Positions 1 through 5,093 of a stretch of DNA of 5,093 nucleotides are shown here, piece by piece (the stretch's first letter is position 1; every line of letters begins with the position of its first letter). This DNA is from Dokdonella_A sp035263065 (lineage in GTDB: Bacteria; Pseudomonadota; Gammaproteobacteria; Xanthomonadales; Rhodanobacteraceae). The notes beneath the pieces were generated by a model. That model saw only the letters and a program-made list of their open reading frames with translations, had not been told where the DNA came from and did no database searches. A program made the translations under genes and the position numbers. The DNA lies in contig DATFRS010000168.1 in the NCBI GenBank assembly GCA_035263065.1, forward strand, positions 1 to 5,093, given 5' to 3'.

Positions 1-1001
1 CGGAACACGCGCTTGCCCGTCATCTTGAAGCTGGCCACCTGGATCATCACCGAGGCGGTTTCCATCACGAACACGCCGCCCATCACCAGCAGCACGATTT
101 CCTGACGCACGATCACCGCGATGCAGCCGAGCGCGGCGCCGATCGCGAGCGCGCCGATGTCGCCCATGAACACCTGCGCGGGATACGTGTTGAACCAGAG
201 GAAGCCGAGGCCCGCGCCGGCGAGCGCACTGCAGAAGATCGCAAGCTCGCCCGCGCCCGGAATCGCGGGAATGCCAAGGTATTCGGAGAACACCTTGTTT
301 CCGGCGAGGTAAGCGAAGACGCCAAGCGCGGTCGCGACGAGCACGCTCGGCATGATCGCGAGGCCGTCGAGGCCGTCGGTCAGGTTCACCGCATTCGAGA
401 AGCCGACGACGATGAAATACGTGATCGCGATGAATGCCGCGCCGCCGATCCAGATCGCGAGCGATCCCCACTCGACCGGCGGCGTCAGCGGCAGCTGCGC
501 CTGCTTGATCAGCGGGAGATACAGCGTCGTCGCGGCCGGCGTGTCGGCCGTGAAATAGAGGAAGCACGCGACGCCGAGCCCGAACACCGACTGCCAGAAA
601 TACTTCCAGCGCGCGGCGAGGCCGCGGCTGTCCTTCAGGATCAGCTTCTTGTAGTCGTCGTAGAAGCCGATCACGCCGAACGCGAGCGTCGTCAGCAGCA
701 CGAGCCACACGTAGCGGTTGCGAAGATCGGCCCAGAGCAGCGTCGCCGCGACGATAGAGCCGAGGATCAGCGCGCCGCCCATCGTCGGCGTGCCGGCCTT
801 GGTGAGATGCGACTGCGGGCCGTCGCTGCGGATCACCTGCCCCGCCTTGACCTCGGCGAGCTTGCGGATGATCGCCGGCCCCGCGAGGAGCGACACCGCG
901 AGCGCGGTCAGCGTCGACATGATCGTGCGGAACGTCAGGTACTGGAACAGGTGGAATCCGCTGACGTAGCCCTTCAGGAGGTCGGCGAGCTCAAGCAGCA
1001 T
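1..1001 (-). CDS. mraY: Phospho-N-acetylmuramoyl-pentapeptide-transferase MraY (3' end cut by the window)
   Basis: MraY is an integral inner-membrane enzyme. It transfers phospho-MurNAc-pentapeptide from its UDP carrier to undecaprenyl phosphate, making lipid I and releasing UMP. The first 333 residues are visible, followed by two bases of a probable Arg codon. The family is usually about 360 residues, so roughly 30 are missing, including the expected C-terminal HHH motif. Seen directly: N-terminus MLLELADLL, KAGTPTMGG (68-76), the catalytic-type Asp pair in FYDDYKK (113-119), NLTDGLDG (206-213), NTYPAQVFMGDIGA (271-284, with D281), and many hydrophobic segments typical of its ten-helix fold. 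The ATG at 999-1001 is chosen because it matches the family N-terminus and has a GGAGG eight bases upstream. The start lies inside the end of murF (11-nt overlap), indicating coupled translation. A stretch around residues 172-186 (TPPVEWGSLAIWIGG) seems longer than in E. coli MraY, judged from memory. Identification is very secure. Confidence 0.97.
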   Translation of the reverse strand, partial: MLLELADLLKGYVSGFHLFQYLTFRTIMSTLTALAVSLLAGPAIIRKLAEVKAGQVIRSDGPQSHLTKAGTPTMGGALILGSIVAATLLWADLRNRYVWLVLLTTLAFGVIGFYDDYKKLILKDSRGLAARWKYFWQSVFGLGVACFLYFTADTPAATTLYLPLIKQAQLPLTPPVEWGSLAIWIGGAAFIAITYFIVVGFSNAVNLTDGLDGLAIMPSVLVATALGVFAYLAGNKVFSEYLGIPAIPGAGELAIFCSALAGAGLGFLWFNTYPAQVFMGDIGALAIGAALGCIAVIVRQEIVLLVMGGVFVMETASVMIQVASFKMTGKRVF

Positions 1002-2346
1002 GGCGCTCGCCTCCGTTGCCGTCGTCGATCAGCGCGCTCACGACACGATCCATCGCCGACGAGCGCGAGCCCTTGATCAGCACCGTCGTGCCGGCGCGAA
1101 GATCGGCGCGCAACGCCGCGATCAGCGCGGCCTGATCGGCGTGATGCGTCGCACCGGCGCCGAACGCTTCGGCGGCTGCGCGACTCAAGCGACCGACCGC
1201 GTGCAGCCGCTGGATGCCGCTCGCCTTTGCGAGCGCGCCGATGTGCGCGTGCAGCCGCTCGGCGTCCGCGCCGAGCTCGGCCATGTCGCCCATCACGAGG
1301 ACCGTCTCGCCGAACTCCGCCGCGAGCGTCGCGATCGCGGCCGCAAACGAGCCCGGATTCGCGTTGTAGCTGTCGTCGATCAGGATCGCGCCCGACGCGT
1401 GCTTGCGCCGCACGAGACGGCCGGCGACCGCGGGCGCGGCTTCGAGGCCGGCGCGGATCGTCGCGAGCGGCACGTCGAGCGCGAACGCGATCGCCGCGGC
1501 GGCGAGCGCGTTCATGACGTTGTGGCGGCCGGGCTGCGTCATCGCGATCGGCGTGTCGCCGGCCGGCGTCTTCAGCGTGAAGCCGCCGCGTGCCTCGAGC
1601 GTCGCGGTCACGTCGGCCTTGTGGTCGAGCCCGAAGCGCACGATGCGGCGCTCGCCGGCGAGACCGGCGAAATAATCCGCGTACGCGTCGTCCGCGTTGA
1701 CGATGGCGATGCCGGTGTCCGGCAGCGCGCTGTAGATCGCACCTTTCGTCTCGGCGACGCCGCGCTCGCTGCCGAGCCGCTCGAGATGCGCCGGCGCGAC
1801 GTTGTTGACGAGCCCGACCCCGGGCCGCGCGATGCGCGCGAGATAGGCGATGTCGCCGGGCTTGCCGGCGCCCATCTCGATCACGGCGTACTGCGTGCGC
1901 TCGGGCATCGCGAGCAGCGTCAGCGGCACGCCGATCTCGTTGTTGAGGTTGCCGACGTTGACGTGCGTGCGGCCGTGCTTGGCGAGGATGGACGCCGTCA
2001 GCGTCTTCACCGTCGTCTTGCCGTTCGAGCCGGTGATGCCGATTACGCGCGCGTCGCGCTGCGAGCGCACGGCGCGCGCGAGCTCGCCGAGTGCGGCCAG
2101 CGTGTCGGCGACGACGATCTGCGGCATGTCGGCGTCGACTTCGCGATCGACCATCGCCGCCGTGGCACCGCGCTCGTGCGCCGTGCCGACGAAATCGTGC
2201 GCGTCGTAGCGCTCGCCGCGCAGCGCGACGAACAGCGCGCCCGGCGTGATCGTGCGCGTGTCGGTCGACACGCCGTCGATGAAGCCGCCATTGCCGGAGA
2301 GCCGGCCGCCGACCCACGATGCGATGTCGGTGAGCCGCAGCTTCAT
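991..2346 (-). CDS. murF: UDP-N-acetylmuramoyl-tripeptide--D-alanyl-D-alanine ligase MurF
   Basis: MurF is a cytoplasmic ATP-dependent Mur ligase. It joins D-Ala-D-Ala to UDP-MurNAc-tripeptide, giving the pentapeptide used by MraY, which is encoded next. The 451-residue product matches the usual length (E. coli about 452). Domains in order: an N-terminal substrate-binding domain with GVSTDTRTITPGALFVAL (25-42); the central ATPase domain with P-loop GITGSNGKTT (103-112), NLNNEIGVPLTLL (133-145), VIEMGA (155-160) and the probable carbamylated lysine K201 in AETKGAIY; then QPGRHNVMNA (271-280), the GRLVRR linker (309-314), and a C-terminal domain with DDSYNANPGS (324-333), VMGDMAELG (351-359) and IKGSRSSAMDRV (424-435). 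The reading frame stays open upstream inside murE. The ATG at 2344-2346 is chosen because it gives the normal N-terminus, has GGGAG seven bases upstream and forms an ATGA overlap with the murE stop. Its own stop overlaps the mraY start. Nothing is missing from its motifs. Confidence 0.98.
   Translation of the reverse strand: MKLRLTDIASWVGGRLSGNGGFIDGVSTDTRTITPGALFVALRGERYDAHDFVGTAHERGATAAMVDREVDADMPQIVVADTLAALGELARAVRSQRDARVIGITGSNGKTTVKTLTASILAKHGRTHVNVGNLNNEIGVPLTLLAMPERTQYAVIEMGAGKPGDIAYLARIARPGVGLVNNVAPAHLERLGSERGVAETKGAIYSALPDTGIAIVNADDAYADYFAGLAGERRIVRFGLDHKADVTATLEARGGFTLKTPAGDTPIAMTQPGRHNVMNALAAAAIAFALDVPLATIRAGLEAAPAVAGRLVRRKHASGAILIDDSYNANPGSFAAAIATLAAEFGETVLVMGDMAELGADAERLHAHIGALAKASGIQRLHAVGRLSRAAAEAFGAGATHHADQAALIAALRADLRAGTTVLIKGSRSSAMDRVVSALIDDGNGGERHAA
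1010..1014 (-). promoter_or_regulatory. mraY ribosome binding site
   Basis: GGAGG, a near-perfect Shine-Dalgarno core, lies eight bases before the mraY ATG (999-1001) on the minus strand. It is inside the final codons of murF, which stops 8 to 10 bases past the A of that ATG. Confidence 0.8.
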
Positions 2347-3932
2347 GCCATCGCTCCCAGCACGTCGCGCGCGACGGCGAGGTCGTCGAACGGATAGCGC
2401 ACGCCGCCGATCTCCTGATACGGCTCGTGGCCCTTGCCGGCGATCAGCACGATGTCGCCCGCGTGCGCGGTGTGGATTGCGAGCGCGATGGCCTTCTTGC
2501 GGTCGCGCTCGACGGTGGCGCGCCCGGGATTCTCCAGACCCTGCACGATCTCGGCGACGATCGCATTGCCGTCCTCGCCGCGCGGGTTGTCGTCGGTGAC
2601 GATGACGATGTCGGCGAGCGCCTCGGCGATCGCGCCCATCTGCGGGCGCTTGCCGGCGTCGCGCTCGCCGCCGCAGCCGAACACGCAGACCAGCGTGCCG
2701 TGCACGTGCGCGCGCAGGCTCGTCAGCGCCTGTTCCAGCGCGTCGGGCGTGTGCGCGTAATCGACGACGACGAGCGGCAGCGCGTTGTCGCCGCCGATGC
2801 GGTTCATGCGGCCGCTGACCGGATCGAGGATCGCGAGCGCGCCCTGGATCGCGTCGAACGTGAAGCCGAGGCGGCCGAGGCACGCGGCGACGGCGAGCAG
2901 GTTCGACACGTTGAAGCGGCCGAGCAGGCGCGTTTCGATCGCGCCTTCGCCCCACGGCGTCGCGAGATGGAAGCGGAGGCCCGACGTCGTCGTCTCGATC
3001 GCGCTCGCGACGAGGTCCGCGTCGCGATCGACGCCGTAGCGGAGGATCGCTACGCCGCGAGGCGCACGCGCCGCAAGCGCACGGCCGAACGGATCGTCGA
3101 CGTTGATGATCGCCGCATCGAGACCCGGCCAGCCGAACAGGCGCTCCTTCGCGTTGCCGTAGGCCTGCATCGTGCCGTGGTAATCGAGGTGATCGCGCGT
3201 GAGATTCGTGAACACCGCAAGATCGAACGCGACCGCGTTGACGCGGCCCTGGTCGAGCGCGTGCGAGGACACTTCCATCGCGACGTGGCTCGCGCCCTCG
3301 TCGCGGAACGAGGCGAGGAGTCCCTGCACGGCGATCGCGTCCGGCGTCGTGCGCGCGCCTTCGACGACCTCGCCGACGAGACCCGCGCCGAGCGTGCCGA
3401 TCGTCGCGACGCGGTGGCCGGCGTGGTGCAAAGCCTGCGCGAGCAGATGCACCGTGGACGTCTTGCCGTTCGTGCCGGTGACGCCGATGACCGTCATCGT
3501 GCCCGACGGATCGCCGAAGAAGCGCGAGGCGATCGAACCCAGTTTTTCGCGCAGCCCGTCGATCCAGACAGTTGGGGCGCTGTCGGAAGCAGGTTTCGTG
3601 TCGTGTGCCCTCACCCGGCCTTCGGCCGCCCTCTCCCGCTGCGCGGGCGAGGGAAATACCGAGTGGCCTTCGGCCACGTCTTTTGAAAAGGCGGGCGCGG
3701 ACGCTGCGGTTTCTTCGGGCCTCTCGGCTAGAACCGCCACAGCGCCGCGCGCCAACGCCATCGGGGCAAACGTGATGCCGTGCTGGCGCGCGCCCTTGAG
3801 CGCGACGAAAGCATCGCCTGCGCGCACTTCGCGCGAGTCGAGCGCGAGCCCGCGCACGACGATGTCGCCGGCCATGCCGGTGTCGGCGTGGCCGGCGAGC
3901 AGCACGGCAAGATTCATCGAGCGATTCGTCAC
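2343..3932 (-). CDS. murE: UDP-N-acetylmuramoyl-L-alanyl-D-glutamate--2,6-diaminopimelate ligase MurE, with an in-frame repeat insertion
   Basis: MurE is a cytoplasmic ATP-dependent ligase adding the third stem-peptide residue to UDP-MurNAc-L-Ala-D-Glu. Seen: N-domain motif LDSREVRAGDAFVAL (31-45); P-loop GVTGTNGKTST (150-160); TTPD (195-198); AMEVSSHALDQGR (218-230); probable carbamylated lysine K262 in NAKERLF; DYAHTPDALEQ (391-401); FGCGGERDAGKRP (418-430); DNPR (448-451) and GKGHE (499-503). DNPR is the family signature for meso-diaminopimelate specificity. At 529 residues it is about 30 longer than typical. The excess is residues about 82-109, translated from a palindromic repeat between the N-terminal and ATPase domains. 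The GTG at 3930-3932 is preferred: AAGGGG lies seven bases upstream, it makes a GTGA overlap with the ftsI stop, and the resulting MTNRSMNLAVLL resembles Xanthomonas MurE as I remember it. An ATG at 3915-3917 (codon 6) is the alternative. No frameshift or stop is present and motifs are intact, so I infer an active enzyme. Confidence 0.97.
   Translation of the reverse strand: MTNRSMNLAVLLAGHADTGMAGDIVVRGLALDSREVRAGDAFVALKGARQHGITFAPMALARGAVAVLAERPEETAASAPAFSKDVAEGHSVFPSPAQRERAAEGRVRAHDTKPASDSAPTVWIDGLREKLGSIASRFFGDPSGTMTVIGVTGTNGKTSTVHLLAQALHHAGHRVATIGTLGAGLVGEVVEGARTTPDAIAVQGLLASFRDEGASHVAMEVSSHALDQGRVNAVAFDLAVFTNLTRDHLDYHGTMQAYGNAKERLFGWPGLDAAIINVDDPFGRALAARAPRGVAILRYGVDRDADLVASAIETTTSGLRFHLATPWGEGAIETRLLGRFNVSNLLAVAACLGRLGFTFDAIQGALAILDPVSGRMNRIGGDNALPLVVVDYAHTPDALEQALTSLRAHVHGTLVCVFGCGGERDAGKRPQMGAIAEALADIVIVTDDNPRGEDGNAIVAEIVQGLENPGRATVERDRKKAIALAIHTAHAGDIVLIAGKGHEPYQEIGGVRYPFDDLAVARDVLGAMA
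2354..2358 (-). promoter_or_regulatory. murF ribosome binding site
   Basis: GGGAG on the minus strand lies seven bases before the murF ATG (2344-2346) and inside the last codons of murE. Together with the ATGA stop/start overlap it points to termination-reinitiation coupling of murE and murF. Confidence 0.75.
3616..3628. repeat. Hairpin with GGCCTTCGGCC core (distal in murE reading direction)
   Basis: CGGCC pairs with GGCCG around a three-base TTC loop (GAA on the transcribed strand). Its 11-base core is identical to the core of the hairpin at 3663-3677, 48 bases away. It is read in murE as part of the AAEGR residues (102-106). Confidence 0.7.
3629..3653. repeat. Central imperfect palindrome of the murE repeat
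   Basis: Two five-base-pair stems, CCCTC with GAGGG (3629-3633 and 3649-3653) and CCCGC with GCGGG (3635-3639 and 3643-3647), are separated by one T/C mismatch and closed by a three-base TGC loop. In the murE transcript this would form a stable GC-rich hairpin about 280-300 nt into the coding sequence. There is no U-run after it, so it is not an intrinsic terminator. Confidence 0.8.
3663..3677. repeat. Hairpin with GGCCTTCGGCC core (proximal in murE reading direction)
   Basis: GTGGCC pairs perfectly with GGCCAC around a TTC loop. It shares its core with the hairpin at 3616-3628, so two near-identical small hairpins flank the larger central palindrome. It is read in murE as VAEGH (86-90), echoing the AAEGR encoded by its partner. 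Confidence 0.7.
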
Positions 3933-5093
3933 GGCGGCACCCCTTCGGCGTAGTTCGACAGGTCCGACGCGTCGTCGGAGGCCGGAACTCTCGCTTCGAT
4001 GGTGGGGCCGCCCGGAGGCGAACCTGTGTACCAATTCTTGACGTTGTCGGGCGGCACGTCGAGGAGCCGGAGCGCGCCGTCCATGACCTTCGAGAACACC
4101 GGCGCCGAGACGAGGCCGCCGTAGTACGCGCCCTCGGGATCGTGGATCACGACGACGCCGACAAGCCGCGGCTTCGACGCCGGCACCATGCCGACGAAGA
4201 GCGAAATGTGGCGGTTGTCGTAGCCGCCGCCGGACGCCGCGCGCGACGTGCCGGTCTTGCCGGCGACGCGGTAGTTCGTGATCGCGGCCTTGAGACCGGA
4301 GCCTTCCGGCGTCACGACCGTCTCGAGCATGCGCCGGATGTTCGCGGCGATCTCGGGATCGATGACGGCCGTGTCGGGATTCTGCGCGCCCTTGACGTAC
4401 GTCGGCGCGCGCAGGCGGCCGTCGTTCGCGATCGCGGTATAGCCGTTCGCGAGCTGCAGCGGCGTCACGTTGAGGCCGTAGCCGTACGAGATCGTCGCCT
4501 GCTCGACCGGACCCCAGCTCTTCGCGATCGGCAGCAGGCCCGGCGATTCGCCGGGGAAGCCCGAGCCCGTGACTTCGCCGAAGCCGAAGCGGTGATCGAC
4601 GTCGTAGAGATGATCGCGCGGCAGCGTGAGACCGATCTTCGCCGCGCCGACGTTGCTCGAATGGGTGATCACGCCGGTGACGTCGAGCATGCCCTTGTTG
4701 TGCACGTCGCGGATCACGCGGCCGTCGGCGAGCGTGAACGTGCCGGGTGTCGTGTCGACCGGCGTGTGCGGCTTCCACTTGCCGCTTTCGAGCGCGGCCG
4801 AGATCGTGAACGACTTGATCGTCGAGCCGGGCTCGACGACGTCGGTCACCGCGCGATTGCGGCGGAACGACGGATCGACGCCGTTGCGCGTGTTCGGGTT
4901 GTACGACGGCGCGTTGACCATCGCGAGCACTTCGCCCGTCTGGACATCGAGAATGACCATCGAACCCGACGTCGCGTGGTGCTCGGCGATGCCGGCCTTG
5001 AGCTCGCGGTAGGCGAGATACTGGATGCGGCGATCGATCGACAGTGTGAGATCGCGGCCCGGCTGCGCCTCGCGCAGGAGCTCGACGTTCTCG
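3929..5093 (-). CDS. ftsI: Septal peptidoglycan transpeptidase FtsI / PBP3 (5' end cut by the window)
   Basis: FtsI is a class B penicillin-binding protein anchored in the inner membrane with its catalytic domain in the periplasm. It crosslinks septal peptidoglycan within the FtsW-FtsI-FtsQLB division machinery and is a beta-lactam target. The window holds the last 387 residues. The family is usually near 580-610 residues, so about 200 are missing, including the membrane anchor and most of the N-terminal pedestal domain. Visible active-site motifs, numbered from the first visible residue: SxxK as GSTIK (S90, K93; Ser codon 4823-4825), SxN as SSN (145-147; first Ser codon 4658-4660), and KTGT (279-282; Lys codon 4256-4258). 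Also seen are the linker-strand motif DLTLSIDRRIQYLA (14-27) and YGYGLNVTPLQLANGY (203-218). After the catalytic domain the protein ends in a roughly 30-residue acidic, Ser/Pro-rich tail. The stop TGA overlaps the murE GTG. Position upstream of murE, plus sequence, supports FtsI rather than PBP2 (mrdA). Confidence 0.96.
   Translation of the reverse strand, partial: ENVELLREAQPGRDLTLSIDRRIQYLAYRELKAGIAEHHATSGSMVILDVQTGEVLAMVNAPSYNPNTRNGVDPSFRRNRAVTDVVEPGSTIKSFTISAALESGKWKPHTPVDTTPGTFTLADGRVIRDVHNKGMLDVTGVITHSSNVGAAKIGLTLPRDHLYDVDHRFGFGEVTGSGFPGESPGLLPIAKSWGPVEQATISYGYGLNVTPLQLANGYTAIANDGRLRAPTYVKGAQNPDTAVIDPEIAANIRRMLETVVTPEGSGLKAAITNYRVAGKTGTSRAASGGGYDNRHISLFVGMVPASKPRLVGVVVIHDPEGAYYGGLVSAPVFSKVMDGALRLLDVPPDNVKNWYTGSPPGGPTIEARVPASDDASDLSNYAEGVPP
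3940..3945 (-). promoter_or_regulatory. murE ribosome binding site that decides a GTG start
   Basis: AAGGGG on the minus strand lies seven bases before GTG 3930-3932 and within the last codons of ftsI. The spacing is ideal for the GTG and too long (22 bases) for the ATG at 3915-3917, which is the main argument for the GTG start. Confidence 0.75.

Larger units (their letters stand above)
3608..3690. repeat. REP-like palindromic repeat inserted in frame in murE
   Basis: This block of about 83 bp holds three consecutive palindromes: 3616-3628, 3629-3653 and 3663-3677, then an odd-centred CTTTTGAAAAG at 3680-3690. On the + strand it begins CCCTCACCC and contains CCCTCTCCCGC pairing with GCGGGCGAGGG. 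That style is familiar from short interspersed repeats in many GC-rich proteobacteria, usually between genes (recalled, not searched). An identical 11-mer, GGCCTTCGGCC, occurs at 3617-3627 and 3665-3675. The block coincides with MurE residues about 82-109, where the protein is longer than its family. The ends are estimates. I see no clear target-site duplication and only this copy in the window. It encodes no protein of its own, so if mobile it would need a transposase supplied elsewhere. Confidence 0.75.

Noticed and set aside
974..2317. 447-codon minus-strand frame overlapping murF in another phase
   Set aside because: It is extremely Arg/Ala-rich and lacks domains. The in-phase murF carries every Mur ligase motif.
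1000..2397. 465-codon open frame on the + strand opposite murF
   Set aside because: It is antisense to a fully motif-supported murF and rich in Arg/Ala/Asp/Val, as expected from the mirror of GC-rich codons. It shows no recognisable domain.
3629..3653. Central palindrome as a transcription terminator
   Set aside because: It is inside murE in the middle of an operon, and no run of T follows the stem on either strand.
2427..3686. 419-codon open frame on the + strand opposite murE
   Set aside because: It is a GC-rich antisense shadow with arginine-rich, low-complexity composition and no family resemblance. It ends at the TGA within the murE repeat.
3579..3690. murE as a frameshifted or disrupted pseudogene
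   Set aside because: The frame is continuous through the insert, and all ligase motifs downstream and upstream remain in the same phase.
3199..4041. 280-codon + strand frame spanning the murE repeat and the ftsI-murE junction
   Set aside because: It is antisense to two certain genes and of Ser/Arg/Pro/Thr-rich shadow composition.
3929..5093. The partial transpeptidase as PBP2 (mrdA) or a resistance PBP
   Set aside because: Its position directly before murE-murF-mraY and its sequence around KTGT fit FtsI of the dcw cluster.

Overview
The window is a gap-free piece of a gammaproteobacterial division and cell wall (dcw) cluster, all on the minus strand. Read 5'->3' on that strand it runs ftsI (N-terminus outside the window) - murE - murF - mraY (C-terminus outside the window). 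The base composition is strongly GC-rich. From memory, the MraY and MurE sequences resemble those of Xanthomonadales (Xanthomonadaceae/Rhodanobacteraceae) more than Burkholderia-type or E. coli-type proteins. The genus cannot be fixed from this window.

Layout on + coordinates: mraY occupies 1-1001, murF 991-2346, murE 2343-3932 and ftsI 3929-5093. Every junction overlaps: GTGA between ftsI and murE (4 nt), ATGA between murE and murF (4 nt), and 11 nt between murF and mraY. Each internal start has a good Shine-Dalgarno sequence inside the upstream gene. There is no intergenic DNA, and I see no promoter, terminator, RNA gene or complete mobile element. This fits one translationally coupled transcript.

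The four products belong to one pathway. MurE adds the third stem residue (meso-diaminopimelate, judging by its DNPR motif). MurF adds D-Ala-D-Ala to complete UDP-MurNAc-pentapeptide. MraY moves phospho-MurNAc-pentapeptide onto undecaprenyl phosphate to make lipid I. FtsI (PBP3) crosslinks the finished peptidoglycan at the septum. All catalytic motifs inside the window are intact.

The one departure from a textbook dcw segment is inside murE. About 83 bp (3608-3690), carrying three consecutive palindromes and looking like an interspersed REP-like repeat, lies in frame at the linker between the N-terminal and central ATPase domains. It appears to be translated into about 28 extra, probably disordered residues, which explains the unusually long MurE (529 aa). 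I found no evidence of a wholly new multi-gene system here.
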